Of a stretch of 64,000 nt of DNA, positions 34,909-45,188 are shown piece after piece. The stretch is from Nonlabens ulvanivorans (GTDB lineage: Bacteria; Bacteroidota; Bacteroidia; Flavobacteriales; Flavobacteriaceae). Location of the stretch: NCBI RefSeq assembly GCF_000732625.1, contig NZ_JPJI01000032.1, positions 248,001-312,000 of the forward strand. Direction: 5' to 3'. The notes beneath the pieces were generated by a model. The model saw only the letters and a program-made list of their open reading frames with translations, made no database searches and had not been told where the DNA came from. Position numbers and translations under genes: made by a program. The stretch's first letter is position 1; each line of letters starts with the position of its first letter.

Positions 34909-36147
34909 ATGAAGAAATTTCTAGTCATCGCCCTAGTACTGGGAATAAGCCTTACCGCTTGTAAAGAAAAAGAAGTTTACGTAGAACCAGAGGTTGCTGA
35001 AGTAGTAGTTCCAGTAATGCAATATGGTTTTGACCTTAATAATTATGAAGTAGTTACCGATACTGTAAAAAGTGGTGACACCTTTGGTAATATAATAGAT
35101 CCACATCTAGTAGATGGTCAAAGTATTTTCAAAGCTGCCGAAGAACTAGACGCTGTATATAGCGTGCGACGTATACAAGTAGGTAAGCCTTATAAAATTT
35201 TAAAAAGAAAAGATAGCCTGGGCACACCAGAAGCTTTTATCTATGAGCCTACTAAAATGGATTATGTAGTGCTCAATTTTGCAGATAGCCTTAAAGCATA
35301 TAAAGATAAACACCCATTGAAATTTGTCAGAAAAACAGCATCTGGCGTTATCAATTCTACACTGTCAGAGGCAATGGAAGAAGAAGGATTAGGCATGGCG
35401 GCTATATATGAATTATCAGATATCTATCGATGGTCTATTGATTTTTTTAGGCTCCAAAAAGGTGATCGTTTTAAAATGATTTATACAGAGCGTTACATCA
35501 ACGATAGTATATATGCAGGAATTGAAAGTATAGAAGCTGCCGTATTTGAAACAGATAAGACACCATTTTACGCGTTTGATTTCAAGACTGACTCCATAAA
35601 CAACATCAGTGATTATTATGATGAAAACGGTAAAACATTACGTAGTTTTTTCTTAAAAGCACCTGTAAACTATTCGAGAATATCGAGCCGTTTTACAAAA
35701 CGTAGGTTTCATCCTGTTCAAAAAAGATGGAAAGCACACAAGGGAACAGATTATGCCGCTGCTTATGGAACGCCTATCGTATCTACCGCAAATGGTGTAG
35801 TAATCAAATCTGGGTATACACGCGGTAATGGTAACTATGTAAAAGTTAAGCACAATAACACCTATTCTACTCAGTACCTACATATGACAAAACGTAAAGT
35901 AAAGGTAGGTCAGCGTGTGAAACAAGGTCAAGTAATAGGAACTGTAGGATCTACTGGGCTAGCAACAGGACCACATGTGTGTTATCGATTCTGGGTAAAC
36001 GGAAAACAAGTAGACCCATACAAACAAAATTTACCTAGCGCAGATCCATTGCCTAATGAAAAAATGGAAGACTACCTCAATTTCATTCAACCATTGAAGG
36101 ACGAAATAGATTTACTTTCTTTTAAAAACGACGACCAAGTACTATGA
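34909..36147 (+). CDS. M23-family peptidoglycan endopeptidase lipoprotein
   Basis: 412 residues. The signal peptide MKKFLVIALVLGISLTAC ends in a lipobox (LTAC), so it is probably membrane-anchored. The middle region (about 45-240) includes a LysM/OapA-like part (VKSGDTFGNIIDPHLVDGQ). The C-terminal LytM/M23 domain shows HKGTDYAAAYGTPIVSTANG, TYSTQYLHM and GLATGPHVCYRFWVNG, giving the zinc ligands His/Asp and HxH-like residues. It cuts peptide cross-links of peptidoglycan, or activates other cutters. It overlaps pgi by four bases (ATGA). Confidence 0.92.
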   Translation: MKKFLVIALVLGISLTACKEKEVYVEPEVAEVVVPVMQYGFDLNNYEVVTDTVKSGDTFGNIIDPHLVDGQSIFKAAEELDAVYSVRRIQVGKPYKILKRKDSLGTPEAFIYEPTKMDYVVLNFADSLKAYKDKHPLKFVRKTASGVINSTLSEAMEEEGLGMAAIYELSDIYRWSIDFFRLQKGDRFKMIYTERYINDSIYAGIESIEAAVFETDKTPFYAFDFKTDSINNISDYYDENGKTLRSFFLKAPVNYSRISSRFTKRRFHPVQKRWKAHKGTDYAAAYGTPIVSTANGVVIKSGYTRGNGNYVKVKHNNTYSTQYLHMTKRKVKVGQRVKQGQVIGTVGSTGLATGPHVCYRFWVNGKQVDPYKQNLPSADPLPNEKMEDYLNFIQPLKDEIDLLSFKNDDQVL

Positions 36148-37781
36148 AAAACATAAATCCGACGGAAACAAACGCATGGCTTAAATTAGAAAAACACTTT
36201 GAAGGTTTTGACGATTTCAGCCTCAGAGAAGAGTTTAAAAAAGACACCTCTAGAGCAGAAAAGCTTACGTTAATAGACAAGGATTTTTATGTTGATTTAT
36301 CTAAAAACTTAATTACCGAGACTACAAGGACTCACCTTACATCACTAGCTACAGAGTGTGGTTTAAAAGAAGCTATTAACTCTTACTTTAATGGAGCGAT
36401 TATAAACGCCACAGAAAAACGCGCCGTTTTACATACTGCATTAAGAACCCCACAATCTAGTGCAGACAGCAGTGTTGTAAGCAATGTAAGTGACGCCATC
36501 GAGAGTAAGCAAAAGATGTTTGATTATGTTGATAGCGTCCTGAACAGTAAAACTTTAACAGCTAGTGGTAAAAAATTTGACACCATTGTTAATATAGGTA
36601 TCGGTGGTAGTGATTTAGGACCAGTCATGATTTATGAGGCTTTACAAGCGTACAAAAATGACATGACCCTTCATTTTGTCTCTAACGTTGAAGGAGATCA
36701 TGTAGAAGAAGTTCTTAAAAAAATAAACCCAGAAACAACATTATTTGTCATCGTTTCAAAGTCTTTTGGGACACAAGAAACATTGACTAACGCTACAACC
36801 ATTAGAAACTGGTTTATTGAAAAAATAGGAGCAGATGCTGTTTCAAATCATTTTATAGCCGTAAGCAGCAATGTAGAAAAAGCTGTCAACTTTGGTATCC
36901 ATCATGCAAACATATTCCCGATGTTTGATTGGGTAGGTGGTAGATTTTCATTGTGGAGTACTGTAGGTATGTCTGTAGCTCTAGGAATAGGGACTAAAAA
37001 CTTCCAATCATTATTAGATGGCGCACATGACATGGACAACCATTTCAAAAACACTGATTTTGATAAAAACATTCCTGTTCAATTAGCATTAATGACCATA
37101 TGGTATAATAACTTTTATCGCGCACAAAGCGAGGCTATCATTCCATACACACAATACCTTCATAGACTACCTGCTTATTTACAACAGGCCATTATGGAAA
37201 GTAATGGTAAATCTGTTGACCGTGATGGCAACTCAGTTACCTATGACACAGGTAATATTATCTGGGGAGAACCTGGTACTAACTCGCAGCACGCATTTTT
37301 TCAGTTAATTCATCAAGGAACTAAATTAATACCTGCTCATTTTATCGCTTTCGCGAAAGCGAAATACAATCAGCCAGATCATCACAATAAGCTGATGGCA
37401 AATTTCATTGCGCAAACTGAAGCCTTAATGAATGGTAAAACAAGAGCTGAGGCCAAAAAAGATCTAGAAAAATCTGGTAAGAGTAAAGAGGAAATTGAAA
37501 TGTTATTGCCTTTTAAAGTATTTGAAGGAGATCAACCTACAACGACCATTTTAATTGATGAACTTACACCACAGAGCATCGGTAAGTTAGTCGCTATGTA
37601 TGAACACAAAATTTTTACTGAAGGTGTTATATGGAATATTTATAGTTATGATCAATGGGGCGTTGAACTAGGAAAAGTTCTTGCAGACAAAGTCCTAGAC
37701 AACATAGAAAATAAAGAATATGCCGCCCACGATAGTTCAACAATCGGAATTTTAAAGAGATTTGGAAGCTTAAATAATTAA
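36144..37781 (+). CDS. pgi: Glucose-6-phosphate isomerase
   Basis: 545 residues; converts glucose 6-phosphate and fructose 6-phosphate. Family blocks are FDTIVNIGIGGSDLGPVM, HFVSNVEGDHV, VIVSKSFGTQETLTN, FPMFDWVGGRFSLWSTVG, the catalytic QAIMESNGKSVDRDG, GEPGTNSQHAFFQLIHQG and the final YDQWGVELGK. It starts inside the stop of the M23 gene, showing coupling. A perfect palindrome copy encodes FIAFAKAKYNQ near residues 401-406. It is the last gene of its operon; a long AT-rich gap with a good promoter follows. Confidence 0.97.
   Translation: MKNINPTETNAWLKLEKHFEGFDDFSLREEFKKDTSRAEKLTLIDKDFYVDLSKNLITETTRTHLTSLATECGLKEAINSYFNGAIINATEKRAVLHTALRTPQSSADSSVVSNVSDAIESKQKMFDYVDSVLNSKTLTASGKKFDTIVNIGIGGSDLGPVMIYEALQAYKNDMTLHFVSNVEGDHVEEVLKKINPETTLFVIVSKSFGTQETLTNATTIRNWFIEKIGADAVSNHFIAVSSNVEKAVNFGIHHANIFPMFDWVGGRFSLWSTVGMSVALGIGTKNFQSLLDGAHDMDNHFKNTDFDKNIPVQLALMTIWYNNFYRAQSEAIIPYTQYLHRLPAYLQQAIMESNGKSVDRDGNSVTYDTGNIIWGEPGTNSQHAFFQLIHQGTKLIPAHFIAFAKAKYNQPDHHNKLMANFIAQTEALMNGKTRAEAKKDLEKSGKSKEEIEMLLPFKVFEGDQPTTTILIDELTPQSIGKLVAMYEHKIFTEGVIWNIYSYDQWGVELGKVLADKVLDNIENKEYAAHDSSTIGILKRFGSLNN
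37346..37361. repeat. 16-bp palindrome, perfect copy inside pgi
   Basis: CGCTTTCGCGAAAGCG in the AFAKA frame, just after the conserved HxxFFQLIHQG region of the enzyme. Confidence 0.9.
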
Positions 37782-37843
37782 TTTTCTGTTTTTCAACGTG
37801 TTACGGTTAATAAGTTTTTGATATTCTTAATGTTAACTTAATA

Positions 37844-37871
37844 TTGCAGGCTTTTTTCGTCAGTATTTTTG
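37844..37871 (+). promoter_or_regulatory. Bacteroidota-type promoter for the TonB receptor
   Basis: TTG (37844-37846), a 17-base gap, then TATTTTTG (37864-37871). Both boxes fit the TTG/TAnnTTTG consensus, and the ATG follows 26 bases later. The downstream gene looks highly expressed. Confidence 0.55.
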
Positions 37872-37896
37872 CAACTCAAACTATAACTGATTGAAA

Positions 37897-40800
37897 ATGA
37901 AAAAATCTTTACAATTTTTACTAGCAATTGGGCTTTTGTTAAGCTCCATGGCTGTAACTGCTCAGGTAACAACCTCGAGTATTAACGGTCGTATCCTTGA
38001 GGCAGAGGATGAACCATTACTAGGAGCTACTGTAGTTGCAGTTCATGGCCCTACTAATTCAAAATATGGATCTACAACTGATATAGATGGATACTATCGT
38101 GTATCTAACATGCGTACTGGTGGTCCATATACTATTACAATTTCTTATGTAGGTAAGAATGAAGTAGTATTAAACGACATTTATTTGCAATTAGGTGAAT
38201 CTGAAAGGATTGATGTAACTCTTACAGATTCTACTAATGCACTAGACGCTATCGTTATTGATGCAGTAAGAGATGGTATTTTCGATTCTGGTAAAACAGG
38301 TACTGAAACTAACGTCTCACAGCGTGAGATCAACACGATGCCTTCTGTAACACGTGGTATTGGAGATTTCTTAAGAAAAACTCCACAAGCTACTGTATCT
38401 GAAGGTGGCGCTATTTCTATAGCTGGTCAAAACAACCGTTACAACTCTATCTTTATTGATGGTGCTGTAAACAATGATGTATTTGGACTTGCTGGATCAG
38501 GAACTAATGGTGGACAGATTGGTGTTAACCCGATTTCTATTGATGCTATCGAATCTTTCCAAGTAAATGTCGCTCCATTTGATGTACGTCAATCAGGTTT
38601 TACTGGTGGTGCAATTAACGCAATTACTAGATCTGGTACTAACGAAGTTGAAGGAAGTGCTTACTTCTATTTACGTAACGAAAGTCTTGCTGGAAAAACT
38701 CCAGTTGGAATTAGTGAAGACAACCGTGAGAAATTAGATGACTTTTCTGCAAATCTTTATGGTGTACGTGTAGGTGGACCTATTATTAAGGATAAACTTT
38801 TCTTCTTTGTAAATGCTGAAATCCAAAGAGAAGAAGAGCCTAGACCATTTGATTCTGCTCTTTATAATGGGGATAGTAGTATTGCAGACATCAACGCTTT
38901 AAGAGATAATTTAATCAACGTTTTTGGATACAATCCTGGTGGTTATGAAAACACAATCACTGAATTAAACAGTGAAAAGTTCACTATTAAATTAGATTAT
39001 AACATCAATGATAAGAACACACTTACTGCAAAGCACAATTATGTAAATGGTGAGTCTATCTCTCCTAGTCAAAGTAGTAATAGAGCAATCAACTTTGCAA
39101 ATGCTGGTGTATTTTTCCCATCTGAGACTCACTTCTCTACATTAGAATGGAATACTACAAATGGTAGAGATCTTTCTAACAACTTAATTGTAAGTTATAC
39201 ATCTGTAAATGACAACCGTGATCCAATCGGAAATCCTTTCCCTAGAGTAAGCATTGAAGATGGTGATGGTGACATTACTTTTGGTTCTGAAGCGTTTTCA
39301 ACGGCTAACATTCTTGAGCAAAAAATCTTCACGATTACGAACAACTTTGAAATTTCTAAAGGAGCTCACAACATGACTTTCGGTGGTAACTTTGAAAACT
39401 ATGATATGAGAAACGTTTTTGTAAGACAAAACTACGGACAGTATCAGTTCAACTCATTAGCAGAGTTCAATACTTATTTTGATAATGACCCTTCTAACGA
39501 TGTTGCTGCAGACTCATACTTCCACTCTTATTCTTTACTAGATCCAGCAGGAACTAGTGGAGATGATATTCAAGCTGCTGCTGCTGCATTTAACTACTCT
39601 CAACTAGGTTTATATGCTCAAGACCAATGGAAATTGACTGACAACTTTAAACTTACTTATGGTGTACGTTTTGATGTTCCTTTCTACGATGCAGGTCAAG
39701 CAAACGATGACTTCAATGATAGAACTGTTGCTTTATTAGAAGCTGAAGGTAAAGATCTTCAAGGTGCAAGAGTTGGTAAGAAAATTAAAAGTCAAATTCA
39801 TGTTTCTCCACGTGCAGGTTTTAACTGGGACGTAAATGGAGACAGAAAAACACAAGTACGTGGTGGATTAGGTATTTTTACCTCTAGAGTTCCTCTAGTA
39901 TGGCCAGGTGGTGCTTATAACAACAATGGTATTGCTGTAGGTGGAACTGCTGCTTTCGGTAGTCAAAACTTTGTTGCAGATCCTTTCAACCAGCCATTAA
40001 ACGGTGCTCCAGCTCCAGGTAGTGGTGCAAATGGTGGACAGATTGACATCTTCTCACCAGACTTCAAATTACCACAGGTAATGAAGTACAATATCGGTAT
40101 CGATCAAAAGACTAACATTTGGGGACTTATTGTAAGTGCAGATTTCTTATATAATGAGACGATTAACAACGTATTTTATCAGAACTTAAACCTTAAAGAT
40201 CCTACATTATCACTTAATAATGCAGACGGACGTCCTTTCTATGATCGTGGTGATGAAATTGATGATACTTACACAAGAGTTATCTTAGGAACTAACACTA
40301 ATGAAGGATGGTCTTATAATGGAACGTTAAGCATCACTAAGCCATATGACAATGGTTTCTCTGGACAAGTTTCTTATTCTTATGGACAAGGTAAATCTAT
40401 CTTTGAAGGTACTTCTTCTCAAAACAGTTCTCAATGGAGAAACATCGTAACTGTAAATGGTAAGAATACTGCACAGATTGGTAACTCTGCTTTCGCAGTA
40501 GGTCACAGAATATCTGCAAACGCTTCTTATGAGTATAAGTGGAATGATAATTTAAAAACTACCTTAGGTGTGTTCTATAATGGACAACAAGGTGGTGCTT
40601 TAAGCTACATCTACCAAGGTAGAGATTTATTAAATGATGACTCAAGTGATAATGCTTTATTCTATATTCCTAGAAACGCAAGTGAAATCAATTTAGTTGA
40701 TAACAATGGCGTATCTGCTGCAGACCAATGGGCCGCTCTAGATGCTTTCATTGAAGGTAACGACTATTTAGATGGCCGTCGTGGACAATATGCTGAGCGT

Positions 40801-41127
40801 AGTGGAGATCGTGGACCATGGAACCACATGGTAGACTTAAAGCTTTTACAAGACTTTAGCTTAAACTTCAATGAGAAGAAACACACATTCCAAGTATCTC
40901 TAGACATCTTTAACTTCTTAAACTTAGTAAACAAAAACTGGGGTGAGCAATCATTTGTAAACAGCAGTTTTGGTAACGTAGGTATTGTTGAAGTTGAAAG
41001 TAATGGCGTTGATCCTGAATTCTCTTTCAATCCAGACTTTGCAGAAAGTTTTGAAAGAATTGATGATGCAGGAACACAATCTTCAAGATGGCAAATGCAA
41101 GTAGGTTTAAGATATATCTTCAACTAA
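37897..41127 (+). CDS. Oar-like TonB-dependent receptor with carboxypeptidase-regulatory-like domain
   Basis: 1076 residues from ATG 37897 (a TTG two codons earlier is the ORF edge). The signal peptide is MKKSLQFLLAIGLLLSSMAVTAQ. Next come a CarboxypepD_reg-like domain (about 28-115), a plug domain (INTMPSVTRGIGDFLRKTPQ, NSIFIDGAVNNDVFGL, GGAINAITRSGTN) and a long barrel ending in MQVGLRYIFN with the terminal aromatic residue of outer-membrane proteins. There is no SusD gene beside it, so it is of the Oar type rather than a SusC pair. Codon use differs from its neighbours (many AAC, GGT, CGT), which suggests high expression. The substrate is unknown. Confidence 0.93.
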   Translation: MKKSLQFLLAIGLLLSSMAVTAQVTTSSINGRILEAEDEPLLGATVVAVHGPTNSKYGSTTDIDGYYRVSNMRTGGPYTITISYVGKNEVVLNDIYLQLGESERIDVTLTDSTNALDAIVIDAVRDGIFDSGKTGTETNVSQREINTMPSVTRGIGDFLRKTPQATVSEGGAISIAGQNNRYNSIFIDGAVNNDVFGLAGSGTNGGQIGVNPISIDAIESFQVNVAPFDVRQSGFTGGAINAITRSGTNEVEGSAYFYLRNESLAGKTPVGISEDNREKLDDFSANLYGVRVGGPIIKDKLFFFVNAEIQREEEPRPFDSALYNGDSSIADINALRDNLINVFGYNPGGYENTITELNSEKFTIKLDYNINDKNTLTAKHNYVNGESISPSQSSNRAINFANAGVFFPSETHFSTLEWNTTNGRDLSNNLIVSYTSVNDNRDPIGNPFPRVSIEDGDGDITFGSEAFSTANILEQKIFTITNNFEISKGAHNMTFGGNFENYDMRNVFVRQNYGQYQFNSLAEFNTYFDNDPSNDVAADSYFHSYSLLDPAGTSGDDIQAAAAAFNYSQLGLYAQDQWKLTDNFKLTYGVRFDVPFYDAGQANDDFNDRTVALLEAEGKDLQGARVGKKIKSQIHVSPRAGFNWDVNGDRKTQVRGGLGIFTSRVPLVWPGGAYNNNGIAVGGTAAFGSQNFVADPFNQPLNGAPAPGSGANGGQIDIFSPDFKLPQVMKYNIGIDQKTNIWGLIVSADFLYNETINNVFYQNLNLKDPTLSLNNADGRPFYDRGDEIDDTYTRVILGTNTNEGWSYNGTLSITKPYDNGFSGQVSYSYGQGKSIFEGTSSQNSSQWRNIVTVNGKNTAQIGNSAFAVGHRISANASYEYKWNDNLKTTLGVFYNGQQGGALSYIYQGRDLLNDDSSDNALFYIPRNASEINLVDNNGVSAADQWAALDAFIEGNDYLDGRRGQYAERSGDRGPWNHMVDLKLLQDFSLNFNEKKHTFQVSLDIFNFLNLVNKNWGEQSFVNSSFGNVGIVEVESNGVDPEFSFNPDFAESFERIDDAGTQSSRWQMQVGLRYIFN

Positions 41128-41154
41128 GAAAGATCTTAATACATACATTTCATA

Positions 41155-41186
41155 AAGAAACCCTACTCAATTGAGTAGGGTTTCTT
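41155..41186. terminator. Perfectly palindromic 32-bp terminator
   Basis: AAGAAACCCTACTCAA (41155-41170) is followed at once by its exact complement TTGAGTAGGGTTTCTT (41171-41186). It ends the TonB receptor transcript and works on either strand as a hairpin, though T-runs are short. Confidence 0.75.
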
Positions 41187-41221
41187 GTTTATAGTTATTT
41201 TTGAATTTAAATTATATCACT

Positions 41222-41653
41222 ATGGAAATTATTAAACACGCACACTCTGGCTGGGCATATATCGTCGTAATTGTATTAGGACTAGCTACTATCAATTCTC
41301 TTATTGGTTATTTTACTAAAAAAGAATTTGGTAATAGAGACTTTAGTCTAGCACTAGGTGGTCTTATAGTAACACATATCCAATTATTGATCGGTATAAT
41401 TTTATACTTTACGTCTCCTTGGTTTGACGCATGGTCTGGTGGGATGAAAGAAGTGATGGGCAACTCTGACGCACGTCTTATGTTAGTTGAGCATCCTTTA
41501 ACCATGATTATCGCCATTACCCTTTTAACAATCGGGTATTCAAAACATAAGAAAAAAATCGTAAGTAATGGAAAACTTAAAACGCTAGCCATATTTTACT
41601 CACTTGCCTTTATTCTAGTCTTAACTAGACTACCTTGGGGCCATTGGTTCTAA
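41222..41653 (+). CDS. Four-helix membrane protein, possible haem-type cytochrome-b-like
   Basis: 143 residues from ATG 41222 (an upstream TTG would add seven). Four hydrophobic segments: AYIVVIVLGLATINSLIGYF, ALGGLIVTHIQLLIGIILYF, PLTMIIAITLLTIGYS and LAIFYSLAFILVLTRLPW. Histidines in the membrane parts (HAHSGW near the start, THIQ, EHPLTM) could bind haem or metal, as in small cytochrome-b-like proteins; this is an inference. Similar flavobacterial proteins are often misnamed in databases. It lies alone between two terminators, downstream of the TonB receptor. Confidence 0.7.
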   Translation: MEIIKHAHSGWAYIVVIVLGLATINSLIGYFTKKEFGNRDFSLALGGLIVTHIQLLIGIILYFTSPWFDAWSGGMKEVMGNSDARLMLVEHPLTMIIAITLLTIGYSKHKKKIVSNGKLKTLAIFYSLAFILVLTRLPWGHWF

Positions 41654-41667
41654 GATTATTAAAATTA

Positions 41668-41683
41668 CGCTTTCGCGAAAGCG
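41668..41683. repeat. 16-bp palindrome, perfect copy after a stop codon
   Basis: CGCTTTCGCGAAAGCG, 14 bases after the stop of the four-helix membrane protein and 16 bases before the bidirectional terminator. Confidence 0.9.
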
Positions 41684-41699
41684 TTCATATTATAACATT

Positions 41700-41735
41700 A
41701 AAAAGCCTTGTTCCTATGTAAGAACAAGGCTTTTT
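41700..41735. terminator. Bidirectional terminator between convergent genes
   Basis: AAAAAGCCTTGTTC (41700-41713) pairs with GAACAAGGCTTTTT (41722-41735), loop of eight bases. It serves the membrane protein gene (plus) and mfd (minus). Confidence 0.9.
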
Positions 41736-41753
41736 AATTTGTGAACATATTAT

Positions 41754-44700
41754 TTATACTTTTTCTACAGCTGGTAGAATAGCATTTAATACATCAAAAG
41801 CACGATCAACGGTTTTCACCTTGTCTATGGTAAGCAATAACCTTAATCCACCTCTAGTTTGTTTCTCTTTCATGCGCAGCACACGTGGTTGCCCTTGTAC
41901 TGCTTGTAGTATTTTTGAGAATGTGGCACTTTGATAAAAATCACTTTGCTGATCAGAAATGAAATAACCGATGAGTTTATCCTGCTTCATAATGAGCTTT
42001 TCGAGTCCCATTCTTGCTGCTATCCACTTTAATTTGATACTGGTTAATAGATCTTCAGCTTGATCTGGTAAATCTCCAAAACGATCTTCTAGATCTTTTT
42101 TAAATACTTCTAATTCAGCCTCATTTTTGAGTTCGTTAAGTTTAGAATACAAAGCTAATCGCTCTGTTATAGAATTAATATAGTCGTCTGGGAAAAGTAA
42201 CTCAAACTCAGTGTCTATGGTGACATCAGTAACGTGAATTTTTTCGACAGTTTCCTCTTTATATAGATCTTTAAACTCGTTCTCTTTAAGCTCTTCAATA
42301 GCCTCATTTAATATTTTTTGATACGTATCAAAACCTATTTCATTCATGAAACCACTTTGTTCACCACCTAAAATATCTCCAGCACCACGTATCTCAAGAT
42401 CCTTCATTGCGATATTAAAACCACTACCTAGTTCTGAGAAAGTCTCTACTGCTTGTATACGTTTGCGGGCATCATCAGTCATCATATCATATGGCGGTGT
42501 GATGAAATAACAAAAGGCTTTTTTATTACTACGACCTACACGTCCACGCATTTGATGCAGGTCTGATAGACCAAAATTATTTGCATTATTTATAAAAATA
42601 GTATTTGCATTCGGAACATCTAAACCACTTTCTATAATCGTGGTTGCAACAAGAACATCAAAGTCACCATTCATAAACGACAACATTAATTCTTCAAGTT
42701 TTTTACCATCCATCTGACCATGTCCTATACCTACTCTAGCATCTGGTACTGAGCGCTGAATCATACCAGCTACTTCTTTAATATTTTCAATACGGTTATG
42801 CACAAAAAATACCTGACCACCACGAGAAATCTCATAACTCACCGCATCTCTAATGGTTTCTTCTGAGAATCGAATCACTCTCGATTCTATAGGATGCCTA
42901 TTGGGTGGTGCCGTTTTAATAACACTTAAGTCTCTGGCCGCCATCAATGAAAACTGTAATGTACGTGGTATGGGCGTTGCTGTTAACGTGAGTGTATCGA
43001 TGTTCTCTTTAAGAGTCTTAAGTTTATCTTTTACTCCAACACCAAACTTCTGTTCCTCATCTATAATGAGTAATCCTAGGTCCTTAAACTGTATCGACTT
43101 ACTAACTAATTGATGAGTTCCTATCACGATATCAACCTGACCATTTGCAAGACCTTCTAGCACACTTTTACGCTCCTTTGCTGTTCTAAATCTATTTAGA
43201 TAATCTACAGTCACTGGTAAATTACCTAATCGCTCCTTAAAAGTTTTTGCATGTTGAAACGCGAGAATTGTTGTAGGCACTAAAACAGCAACTTGTTTAC
43301 CACTAACTGCTGCTTTAAAGGCGGCTCTAATCGCTACTTCTGTCTTACCAAAACCAACATCACCGCAAACTAATCGATCCATAGGTCGATCACTTTCCAT
43401 ATCTGCTTTTACATCTGCTGTTGCAGAACTTTGATCTGGTGTGTCTTCATAAATAAAACTAGCTTCAAGTTCATTTTGAAGGTATCCATCGGGCTCAAAT
43501 TGGAAACCTTTTTTAGCACGTCTTTTTGCGTATAATTGGATTAAATCAAAGGCGATTTGCTTCACCTTTGTTTTTGTTTTTGCTTTTAGCTTTTTCCAGG
43601 CAGGACTACCTAATTTATATACTTTAGGAGCTTTTCCATCTTTACTAGAATATCTAGTTATCTTGTGTAAAGAGTGTATGGACACATATAGAATATCACG
43701 CTCGCCATAAACCAATTTAATAGCTTCCTGTTGAGTACCATTCACATCTATTTTCTGTAGCCCACCAAATTTCCCAATTCCATGATCAATGTGTGTTACA
43801 TAATCACCTATTTCTAAGGTGTTAAGTTCTTTCAGCGTTATGGCTTGCTTTTTGGCATATCCATTTTTTAGTTTGAACTTGTGGTATCTATCAAAAATTT
43901 GATGATCTGTATAACAAGCTATTTTTAAATTATGATCAATAAAACCTTTAAAAAGAGTCATAACCACAGTCTCATACTGTACTTGCGCTCCCATATCATC
44001 AAAGATGTCCTTAAATCTTTTTGCCTGCTGCGCTGTACCACAAAAAAGATATGAGGTATATCCATTCTCCTCATTCTCTTTAAGATTCTCAACCAGTAAA
44101 TCAAATTGCTTATTAAATGCTGGTTGAGGCGTTGTTTGATAAGCAATATTACCAGATTGAGTAGTTAATTCAATAAGATTATATTTTACAAGTTGCTTTT
44201 TAATAATGGAAGAGTCACAAAATATTTCTGAAGGTAATAGTTGTCTGACTTCACCCTGCAACTCGCTATACGCCTGTTCTGCCTTGGCAAAAAGAGTATC
44301 TAAATTACTATATAGCAACTCAACATTCTCTGCAAAAATCACCGTTTTATTAGATAAATATTGCAAAAAGCTCTCTCGATTCTCCTCTAGCTTTTTATGC
44401 TCAACATTAGGTATAATTGAGATTTTTTTGATTTGCTCTTTGGATAATTGTGTTTCGACATCAAACACACGAATGGTATCAATCTCATTACCAAAAAATT
44501 CAATACGATAAGGCTCATCATGTGAAAAAGAGAACACATCTAAAATTCCACCACGTACTGAAAACTCTCCAGGCTCTGTAACAAAATCAACTCTTTTAAA
44601 TTCGTATTCAAAAAGGACCTCATTTGCAAAATCAATGGAAATTTGATCACCTACGGCAATTTTAAGAGTATTCTTTTCTAACTCTTTGCGAGTAACAACT

Positions 44701-45092
44701 TTTTCAAAAAGTGCATTGGGATAAGTTACAATTACCGCAGGCTTTTTACGAGAGTTGATTCGATTAAGTACTTCGGCACGTAAAAGCACATTTGCATTAT
44801 CGGTCTTTTCTATTTGATAAGGACGTCTATAACTTCCGGGATAAAAAAGAACTCGATCATCTCCCAACATTTTTTCAAAGTCATTGAGAATATAGGCGGC
44901 TTGCTCTTTATCATTTGCAATGACCATGAAAGGCTTTTCTACCTCATCAAAAATAGAGCTCGCTGCGATGGTGAACGCGCTACCTTGCAAACCACTTAAA
45001 TGTGTATAACCTTGAGATTGGGATACCACTTCTCGCAAACTTTGCGTTTGTGGGGCTTGTGCATATTGCTTAAGAATCTTGTTAAAACTCAT
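41754..45092 (-). CDS. mfd: Transcription-repair coupling factor
   Basis: 1112 residues. Mfd removes stalled RNA polymerase and recruits UvrAB. The N-terminal part has the UvrB-like domain (FYPGSYRRPYQIEKTDNANVL-type block; PGEFSVRGGILDVFSFS). The RNA-polymerase-interacting domain is at about 460-530 (LEIGDYVTHIDHGIGKFGG). The translocase has Walker A GDVGFGKTEVA (about 576), DEEQKFGV, TATPIPRTLQFSLM and RGRVGRS, and the C-terminal TRCF domain ends the protein. The divergent gene is the flavoprotein at 45189. Complete length. Confidence 0.97.
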   Translation of the reverse strand: MSFNKILKQYAQAPQTQSLREVVSQSQGYTHLSGLQGSAFTIAASSIFDEVEKPFMVIANDKEQAAYILNDFEKMLGDDRVLFYPGSYRRPYQIEKTDNANVLLRAEVLNRINSRKKPAVIVTYPNALFEKVVTRKELEKNTLKIAVGDQISIDFANEVLFEYEFKRVDFVTEPGEFSVRGGILDVFSFSHDEPYRIEFFGNEIDTIRVFDVETQLSKEQIKKISIIPNVEHKKLEENRESFLQYLSNKTVIFAENVELLYSNLDTLFAKAEQAYSELQGEVRQLLPSEIFCDSSIIKKQLVKYNLIELTTQSGNIAYQTTPQPAFNKQFDLLVENLKENEENGYTSYLFCGTAQQAKRFKDIFDDMGAQVQYETVVMTLFKGFIDHNLKIACYTDHQIFDRYHKFKLKNGYAKKQAITLKELNTLEIGDYVTHIDHGIGKFGGLQKIDVNGTQQEAIKLVYGERDILYVSIHSLHKITRYSSKDGKAPKVYKLGSPAWKKLKAKTKTKVKQIAFDLIQLYAKRRAKKGFQFEPDGYLQNELEASFIYEDTPDQSSATADVKADMESDRPMDRLVCGDVGFGKTEVAIRAAFKAAVSGKQVAVLVPTTILAFQHAKTFKERLGNLPVTVDYLNRFRTAKERKSVLEGLANGQVDIVIGTHQLVSKSIQFKDLGLLIIDEEQKFGVGVKDKLKTLKENIDTLTLTATPIPRTLQFSLMAARDLSVIKTAPPNRHPIESRVIRFSEETIRDAVSYEISRGGQVFFVHNRIENIKEVAGMIQRSVPDARVGIGHGQMDGKKLEELMLSFMNGDFDVLVATTIIESGLDVPNANTIFINNANNFGLSDLHQMRGRVGRSNKKAFCYFITPPYDMMTDDARKRIQAVETFSELGSGFNIAMKDLEIRGAGDILGGEQSGFMNEIGFDTYQKILNEAIEELKENEFKDLYKEETVEKIHVTDVTIDTEFELLFPDDYINSITERLALYSKLNELKNEAELEVFKKDLEDRFGDLPDQAEDLLTSIKLKWIAARMGLEKLIMKQDKLIGYFISDQQSDFYQSATFSKILQAVQGQPRVLRMKEKQTRGGLRLLLTIDKVKTVDRAFDVLNAILPAVEKV

Positions 45093-45188
45093 AATAGAAT
45101 CACAAAGATAAGCCTAGATACCAGCATGCTCAAGAATATTGAGAATACTTTAATATAGAAACTGTAACATAGAAGATACCTTTATGCA

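Noticed and set aside
40764-41123. 119-codon minus-strand ORF inside the TonB receptor gene
   Set aside because: It is antisense to a well-supported barrel sequence, has no recognisable domain and arises from the codon bias of the receptor gene.
44206-44511. 101-codon plus-strand ORF inside mfd
   Set aside because: Antisense shadow of conserved Mfd sequence.
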